Shown: positions 7,294 through 10,551 of the stretch, piece after piece | Numbering within the stretch: the first letter of the stretch is position 1 | Layout of the letters: the number at the start of each line of letters is the position of its first letter | Source of the DNA: a bacterium | Lineage (GTDB): Bacteria > Bacteroidota > Bacteroidia > Bacteroidales > Muribaculaceae | DNA length: 10,551 nt | Direction of reading: 5' to 3' | Assembly: GCA_004559845.1 (NCBI GenBank) | Contig: SFWW01000043.1 | Span: 1-10,551, forward strand | Made by a program: the position numbers and the translations under genes | Notes under the pieces: model-generated | Database searches by the model: none | The model's input: only the letters and a program-made list of their open reading frames with translations | What the model was told of the DNA's origin: nothing

Positions 7294-7309
7294 CGAAACC
7301 GTCGTTTCG
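7294..7309 (+). other. Small hairpin after the ATPase gene
   Basis: CGAAAC (7294-7299) pairs perfectly with GTTTCG (7304-7309) around CGTC, starting 5 nt after the stop. No T tract follows, so termination is uncertain. The hairpin may simply protect the mRNA 3' end. Confidence 0.3.
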
Positions 7310-7332
7310 GGGCTCAACAGAAAATACGCATA

Positions 7333-7381
7333 CCAATCGCCAAATTATTTTTTATAGGGGACTGTTCCTCTGTTCAAAAAT
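7333..7381 (+). repeat. Right imperfect direct repeat flanking the ATPase cassette
   Basis: This is the partner of 5928-5974: CCAATC, CCAAAT, TTTTT, GGGGACTG, then TTCCTCTGTTCAAAAAT. It lies 44 nt after the ATPase stop, in non-coding sequence. Together the copies bracket about 1.36 kb holding a single gene. The two copies differ mostly by transitions (C/T, A/G), as expected for old diverged copies rather than fresh target-site duplications. Confidence 0.75.
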
Positions 7382-7502
7382 TTGGTTTGAATCTCTGTAG
7401 AGAAGTAGGAGAATTTGTTAAAATATTGGTAAAAAATGCGGAATGGGGTACTTTGCGTTGGCAGTTTTGCTTCGGAAATGGACATATAACGAAAAAAATG
7501 CC

Positions 7503-7510
7503 TACCTTTG
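7503..7510 (+). promoter_or_regulatory. Bacteroidota -7 promoter box (TACCTTTG) upstream of the beta-barrel gene
   Basis: This is an exact TAnnTTTG match 31 nt before the preferred start at 7542, preceded by an A-rich run (7491-7498). No TTTG lies at the normal distance upstream; the nearest, 7466-7469, is too far. It is plausible as the promoter of the outer-membrane protein gene, which is otherwise separated from the ATPase gene by 252 nt. Confidence 0.5.
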
Positions 7511-7541
7511 TGTCTACTTTTCATACTAAATGATTCATGTT

Positions 7542-8126
7542 ATGATGAGAAAATTATTATTAATGGCAATGATTGCCATGGTGACACTTGCCGGCAAGGC
7601 GCAAACCGCCTCAAGCAATGTTGATGTGGAATTGGTGGCAGGTGTGAATTCTACAAATATCAGTTATGGCACTCTCGTGTCGCGCACCGGATTCCATGCC
7701 GGCGTGCGTTTGTCAAAAGACCTCAAGTTTTTCACCGACCAAAATGCCATTTATGGCAATGTGGGCGCGCTGCTCTCGCTCAAAGGTGGCACAGAAAAAA
7801 CCGACGAAGGCGATTATACCTACAATCCTTACTACTTGGAAGTGCCCGTGCATGTGGGCTACAGCTACCAAGCCAACCCGAATTATAAGTTCTACTTTGA
7901 AATGGGTCCGTATGTGGCAGTAGGGCTCTTTGGCAAAACGGAAGGCGCGAGTGTGTTTGGCGACCTTGATTTCCGCCGCTTCGACATAGGCGCAGGTTTG
8001 CGCACCGGCGTGCAAATCTATCAACACTATTCGCTTTCGCTGGGCTACGATGTGGGCTTCATCAATGTGCAAAAGGGCACCGGAGCCAACAAGAACTTCT
8101 ACCTTTCGGCTGCCTATCAATTCTAA
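7542..8126 (+). CDS. Small outer-membrane beta-barrel protein (PorT/OMP_b-brl_2-like)
   Basis: A 194-residue secreted protein. Starts at ATG 7542 or 7545 give MRKLLLMAMIAMVTLAGKA, a typical signal peptide with a probable cut after Ala20 just before Gln21, as is common in Bacteroidota; an ATG at 7530 would add four residues before the basic region. The mature part alternates polar and hydrophobic/aromatic residues in segments such as VELVAGVN, GFHAGVRLS, AIYGNVGALLSL, YYLEVPVHVGYSY, KFYFEMGPYVAVGLF, FDIGAGLRTGVQIY, YSLSLGYDVGF and NFYLSAAYQF. It ends on Phe, the usual C-terminal signal for beta-barrel assembly. About eight strands would fit. The YLEVPVHVGY and GPYVAVGL segments match the family pattern. 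Ligand or function is unknown. It probably forms its own transcription unit. Confidence 0.87.
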   Translation: MMRKLLLMAMIAMVTLAGKAQTASSNVDVELVAGVNSTNISYGTLVSRTGFHAGVRLSKDLKFFTDQNAIYGNVGALLSLKGGTEKTDEGDYTYNPYYLEVPVHVGYSYQANPNYKFYFEMGPYVAVGLFGKTEGASVFGDLDFRRFDIGAGLRTGVQIYQHYSLSLGYDVGFINVQKGTGANKNFYLSAAYQF

Positions 8127-8148
8127 AAGCTCCGCTGTGAAGCACCCC

Positions 8149-8157
8149 CCATACCAC
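8149..8157 (+). repeat. Intergenic motif CCATACCAC, copy 2
   Basis: This copy lies 23 nt after the beta-barrel gene stop, in the context CACCCCCCATACCACA, nearly identical to copy 3 (CACCTCCATACCACA). It is followed 8 nt later by CCCGCTAT (8166-8173), as after copy 1. Confidence 0.5.
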
Positions 8158-8199
8158 AACCCTCTCCCGCTATGGCATTGCAAATAAGGGAGGGGGTTG
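8157..8199 (+). terminator. 12-bp hairpin after the beta-barrel gene
   Basis: CAACCCTCTCCC (8157-8168) pairs with GGGAGGGGGTTG (8188-8199) with one G-T wobble; the loop is 19 nt. No T run follows directly; the nearest is at 8231-8235, after a GC-rich stretch. It is a strong RNA structure that may stop transcription or stabilise the upstream mRNA. It may also be part of a dispersed repeat, because flanking blocks recur at 9248-9296. Confidence 0.45.
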
Positions 8200-8230
8200 C
8201 TCATTAGGCAGCCTTCGGCAGAGAGCGGGC
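8193..8230 (+). repeat. Composite intergenic block shared with 9248-9279
   Basis: The ordered blocks GGGGTTGC (8193-8200), GCCTTCGGC (8211-8219) and GCGGGC (8225-8230) also occur, in the same order and orientation, at 9248-9255, 9254-9262 and 9274-9279 downstream of the transporter gene. Spacings differ, so the copies would have diverged by small insertions and deletions. Confidence 0.4.
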
Positions 8231-8292
8231 TTTTTGGTATTGATGATTGAAAATCACTTATTTCTATGCAACCCACACAAAATTGAATTCAA

Positions 8293-9243
8293 ATGAGCAA
8301 CATGATAAATCCACAAATGAGCGCTGAAGAGCGCGTGAACATTGCCAAGCGATGCACTTGGATAGGTTTCGCCGTGAATGGCATTCTATCTGTGTTGAAA
8401 ATCATTGCCGGAATGCTTGGTCGCTCCGGCGCTATGATTGCCGATGGCATACACTCCGCATCCGACTTTGTGACCGACGTGCTTGTGGTGGTGTTTTTGG
8501 GCATTTCGGCTCGCGGCGATAATAAGGATTACCGCTACGGACACGGCAAATTTGAAACTTTTGCCACCTTCCTCATCAGTGTGGCGCTGATAGTGGTGGC
8601 TGTGGGCATCTTCATCGATGGCTTCCGAAAGGTGGCAAGTGTGCTCAATGGCGAAGCCGTGGCATCACCCACTATGATAGCGCTGGTGATGGCATTGGTG
8701 TCGATTGTGGCGAAAGAGGGACTGTTTCGCTACACTTCGCGCGTGGGCAAACGCCTCGACAGTGCGGCAGTGATTGCCAATGCGTGGCATCATCGCAGCG
8801 ATGCCTACTCCAGTATTGCCACCCTCATTGGCATAGGCGGCGCCATGCTCTTGGGCAACAAATGGGTGATTCTCGACCCGCTCGTGGCAATGCTGGTGAG
8901 CGTGTTTATCGCCTTTGTGGCAATGAAAATCGGCATTCCTGCGGTGAAAGACTTGCTCGAAGTGGCGCTGCCCGAAGAAGTCGATGCCCAAGCGCGGAGC
9001 TGCATTGCCTCCACACCCGGCGTGATTACGTTTCACCAACTGCGCTCCCGCCGCAACGGCATGGTGTTTGTGTTCGACTTCCACATCAAGGTTGACCCCG
9101 ACATTTCTGTGACGGAAGCACACCACATTTCCACGGAAGTGGAGCACAATTTGAGAGAACAATTTCCCCAATGCATTGTGTATGTGCATATTGAGCCCTA
9201 TCGCCAAGAACATATCCACCCCGACGGCAGTTGCGTGGACTAA
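8293..9243 (+). CDS. Cation diffusion facilitator (CDF) family metal transporter
   Basis: A 316-residue inner-membrane antiporter that probably exports Zn2+ or a similar divalent metal in exchange for protons. About six helices lie in residues ~20-215, followed by a cytoplasmic ferredoxin-like domain (~220-303). The transport site is visible as HSASD in helix 2 (His54, Asp58) and HHRSD in helix 5 (His166, Asp170). This is an HD-HD arrangement, usual for Zn-type members, rather than the DD-HD of E. coli FieF. YRYGHGKFE (80-88) is the conserved loop after helix 2. The C-terminal domain carries His248, His264, His299 and the VHIEP ending typical of the family. The tail is His-containing (QEHIHPDG). 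Metal specificity cannot be read with certainty. The start at ATG 8293 has an alternative at 8302. I see no clear promoter box immediately upstream. Confidence 0.92.
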   Translation: MSNMINPQMSAEERVNIAKRCTWIGFAVNGILSVLKIIAGMLGRSGAMIADGIHSASDFVTDVLVVVFLGISARGDNKDYRYGHGKFETFATFLISVALIVVAVGIFIDGFRKVASVLNGEAVASPTMIALVMALVSIVAKEGLFRYTSRVGKRLDSAAVIANAWHHRSDAYSSIATLIGIGGAMLLGNKWVILDPLVAMLVSVFIAFVAMKIGIPAVKDLLEVALPEEVDAQARSCIASTPGVITFHQLRSRRNGMVFVFDFHIKVDPDISVTEAHHISTEVEHNLREQFPQCIVYVHIEPYRQEHIHPDGSCVD

Positions 9244-9247
9244 ACCC

Positions 9248-9296
9248 GGGGTTGCCTTCGGCTGATTTCGGGGGCGGGCAGGCACCTCCATACCAC
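9248..9296 (+). repeat. Intergenic composite repeat with motif CCATACCAC, copy 3
   Basis: Directly after the transporter stop are GGGGTTGC (9248-9255), GCCTTCGGC (9254-9262), GCGGGC (9274-9279) and CCATACCAC (9288-9296). All four blocks also occur in the 8149-8230 region, though there CCATACCAC comes first. GGTTGCCT (9250-9257) can pair with AGGCACC (9280-9286) with one bulge, so this may also fold as an RNA hairpin. Confidence 0.4.
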
Positions 9297-9310
9297 ATTG
9301 ACTTTCAACC

Positions 9311-9354
9311 ATATAGAAGCATCTTTCGCTTTGTAGCGAGCGGATGATATAGAA
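9311..9354 (+). other. Hairpin between direct repeats upstream of asnB
   Basis: TCGCT (9326-9330) pairs with AGCGA (9335-9339) around TTGT. It is flanked by two copies of ATATAGAA (9311-9318 and 9347-9354), 36 bp apart. It could be a weak terminator for the transporter gene or a control element for asnB. No function can be assigned. Confidence 0.25.
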
Positions 9355-9381
9355 ACTTTTGCTATTATTTTATGCATTTTC

Positions 9382-9412
9382 TTGGATATTTGCTAACGAA
9401 ATATTAATTTTG
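9382..9412 (+). promoter_or_regulatory. Putative Bacteroidota promoter of asnB
   Basis: TAATTTTG (9405-9412) is an exact TAnnTTTG -7 box, with TTG at 9382-9384, 20 nt upstream, as a minimal -33 element. A start near 9419 would give an AT-rich leader of about 45 nt before the ATG at 9464. Confidence 0.55.
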
Positions 9413-9463
9413 CGCATCATTTGTCAATTAAAATTAATATATTTATAGCAAAAATCAATATTT

Positions 9464-10551
9464 ATGTGTGGAATAGTAGGTATATTCGGTAATGGCGTGG
9501 GCACCGACGCGCGCAGAAAAGAGGTGCTGAAAATGTCGCAAAAAATTCGCCATAGAGGTCCCGACTGGTCAGGCATATTTTGCTGCAACAATGCCATTAT
9601 GAGCCATGAGCGCTTGTCGATTATCGACCCGCAATCGGGGGGTCAGCCGCTGAAAAATGCTAAAGGCACCGTGATTCTCACCGTGAATGGCGAAATCTAC
9701 AACCACAAGCAAATCCGCGCCGAATTTGAAGGCGCTTATCCCTTTCAAACCGGCAGCGACTGCGAACCGATTATTCCACTCTATGAAAAGTATGGCGCGG
9801 ATTTTTTGGACAAATTGAGCGGCATTTTCGCTTTTGCGCTATTCGACACGGCACGCAACTTCTTCATGATAGCCCGCGACCCCATCGGAGTGATTCCCCT
9901 TTACATAGGCACCGACAATGACGGAAACACCTATTTTTGCTCCGAACTGAAAGGGCTCGAGGGCACCTGTACCTCAATCATACCGTTTCCTCCGGGCCAC
10001 GTGCTCACCTCCGAAACCGAAGAACCGGTGCGCTGGTGGGCGCGCCCATGGAGGCAATACGATGCAGTGAAAGAGGCTACCACCGATATCGGCGTGCTAC
10101 GCCAAGCGCTGGAAGATGCGGTGAAACGCCAATTGATGAGCGATGTGCCCTACGGCGTGCTGCTGAGCGGCGGACTTGATTCGTCGGTGATTTCAGCCAT
10201 TGCCGCCAAATTTGCGCCCAATCGTGTGGAAGAAGATGGCAAACAGCCCGCGTGGTGGCCTCGGCTCCACTCCTTTGCCGTGGGGCTGAAAGGGGCGCCC
10301 GACTTAGCGGCTGCCCAAAAAGTGGCAGACCACATTGGCACCGTGCACCACGAAATTCACTACACCGTGCAAGAGGGAATCGACGCCTTGCGCGACGTGA
10401 TTTACCATATCGAAACCTACGACGTGACCACCGTGCGCGCCTCCACGCCAATGTATTTGTTGGCACGCGTGATTAAGTCGATGGGCATAAAAATGGTGCT
10501 GTCGGGAGAAGGAGCCGACGAAATTTTCGGCGGTTACCTCTATTTCCACAA
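9464..10551 (+). CDS. asnB: Asparagine synthetase B (glutamine-hydrolysing), N-terminal part
   Basis: The frame is open from ATG 9464 to the right edge (362 complete codons), about two thirds of the ~550 residues usual for AsnB. The enzyme makes asparagine from aspartate, glutamine and ATP in the cytoplasm. The N-terminal glutaminase domain starts MCGIVGIFG, with Cys2 as nucleophile after Met removal, and has RHRGPDWSG (29-37), HERLSIID (48-55), NGEIYN (75-80) and GSDCE (97-101). The synthetase domain has the pyrophosphate loop SGGLDSS (235-241), then HSFAVGL (269-275), VHHEIHYTVQEG (294-305), IETYDVTTVRASTPMYL (316-332) and VLSGEGADEIFGGYLY (345-360). It is strikingly close to E. coli AsnB, including RQALEDAVKRQLMSDVPYG. 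No frameshift is seen. A TAnnTTTG promoter lies ~50 nt upstream. Identity is firm; the C-terminus is outside the window. Confidence 0.96.
   Translation, partial: MCGIVGIFGNGVGTDARRKEVLKMSQKIRHRGPDWSGIFCCNNAIMSHERLSIIDPQSGGQPLKNAKGTVILTVNGEIYNHKQIRAEFEGAYPFQTGSDCEPIIPLYEKYGADFLDKLSGIFAFALFDTARNFFMIARDPIGVIPLYIGTDNDGNTYFCSELKGLEGTCTSIIPFPPGHVLTSETEEPVRWWARPWRQYDAVKEATTDIGVLRQALEDAVKRQLMSDVPYGVLLSGGLDSSVISAIAAKFAPNRVEEDGKQPAWWPRLHSFAVGLKGAPDLAAAQKVADHIGTVHHEIHYTVQEGIDALRDVIYHIETYDVTTVRASTPMYLLARVIKSMGIKMVLSGEGADEIFGGYLYFH

Noticed and set aside
5928..7381. ATPase cassette as a classic insertion sequence with target-site duplication
   Set aside because: The repeats are direct, ~48 bp long and diverged. 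There are no terminal inverted repeats at the cassette ends and no transposase, so a simple insertion sequence or recent target-site duplication does not fit.
7279..7533. 84-codon + strand frame between the ATPase and beta-barrel genes
   Set aside because: It starts inside the ATPase 3' end at a TTG, runs through a hairpin, the right direct repeat and a promoter box, and has no recognisable domain or coding-like composition. It is most likely chance.
1..10551. CRISPR array, tRNA or rRNA genes, transposase or integrase
   Set aside because: I saw no regularly spaced repeats with unique spacers, no tRNA-like cloverleaf with TTC-type arms, no rRNA signature and no recognisable recombinase in any coding region.

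Overview
The window looks like a chromosome segment from a member of the order Bacteroidales (Prevotella- or Muribaculaceae-like; genus not decided). The reasons are: (i) Bacteroidota-type promoter elements (TAnnTTTG, in one case with a TTTG 20 nt upstream) and no clear Shine-Dalgarno sequences; (ii) a very large DUF2723 membrane protein of the type widespread in this phylum; (iii) a PorT-like outer-membrane beta-barrel protein whose signal peptide is cut just before Gln; (iv) gene content otherwise typical of the group. All genes recognised lie on the + strand. No rRNA, tRNA, CRISPR array, transposase or integrase was seen.

Layout: 1-450 is the 3' end of proA (proline synthesis). 637-4242 encodes a ~1201-residue polytopic DUF2723 protein, a candidate GT-C type protein O-glycosyltransferase, followed by a perfect 12-bp hairpin with a T tract. 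4380-5021 encodes a NodB-type polysaccharide deacetylase whose 3' end overlaps the start of queG (epoxyqueuosine reductase, 4987-5976). Next is an AT-richer segment (about 5975-7335) with one P-loop ATPase/winged-helix gene (6153-7289). It has its own near-consensus promoter, with a 10-bp palindrome in the spacer, and is bracketed by ~47-49 bp imperfect direct repeats. The left repeat runs through the last codons of queG. After it come a small secreted outer-membrane beta-barrel protein (7542-8126), a cation diffusion facilitator metal transporter (8293-9243), and the 5' two thirds of asnB (glutamine-dependent asparagine synthetase, 9464 to the window edge).

Most genes are housekeeping or envelope functions: amino-acid synthesis (proA, asnB), tRNA modification (queG), envelope or glycan processing (DUF2723 protein, deacetylase, beta-barrel) and metal efflux. 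Only the deacetylase-queG pair looks tightly coupled; most of the others are separated by 135-250 bp containing hairpins and promoter-like boxes. The part that stands out is the ATPase cassette with its flanking repeats, together with short sequence blocks (for example CCATACCAC) shared among three intergenic regions. These suggest dispersed repeats and a gene acquired or shuffled by recombination. I found no multi-gene defence or biosynthetic system.
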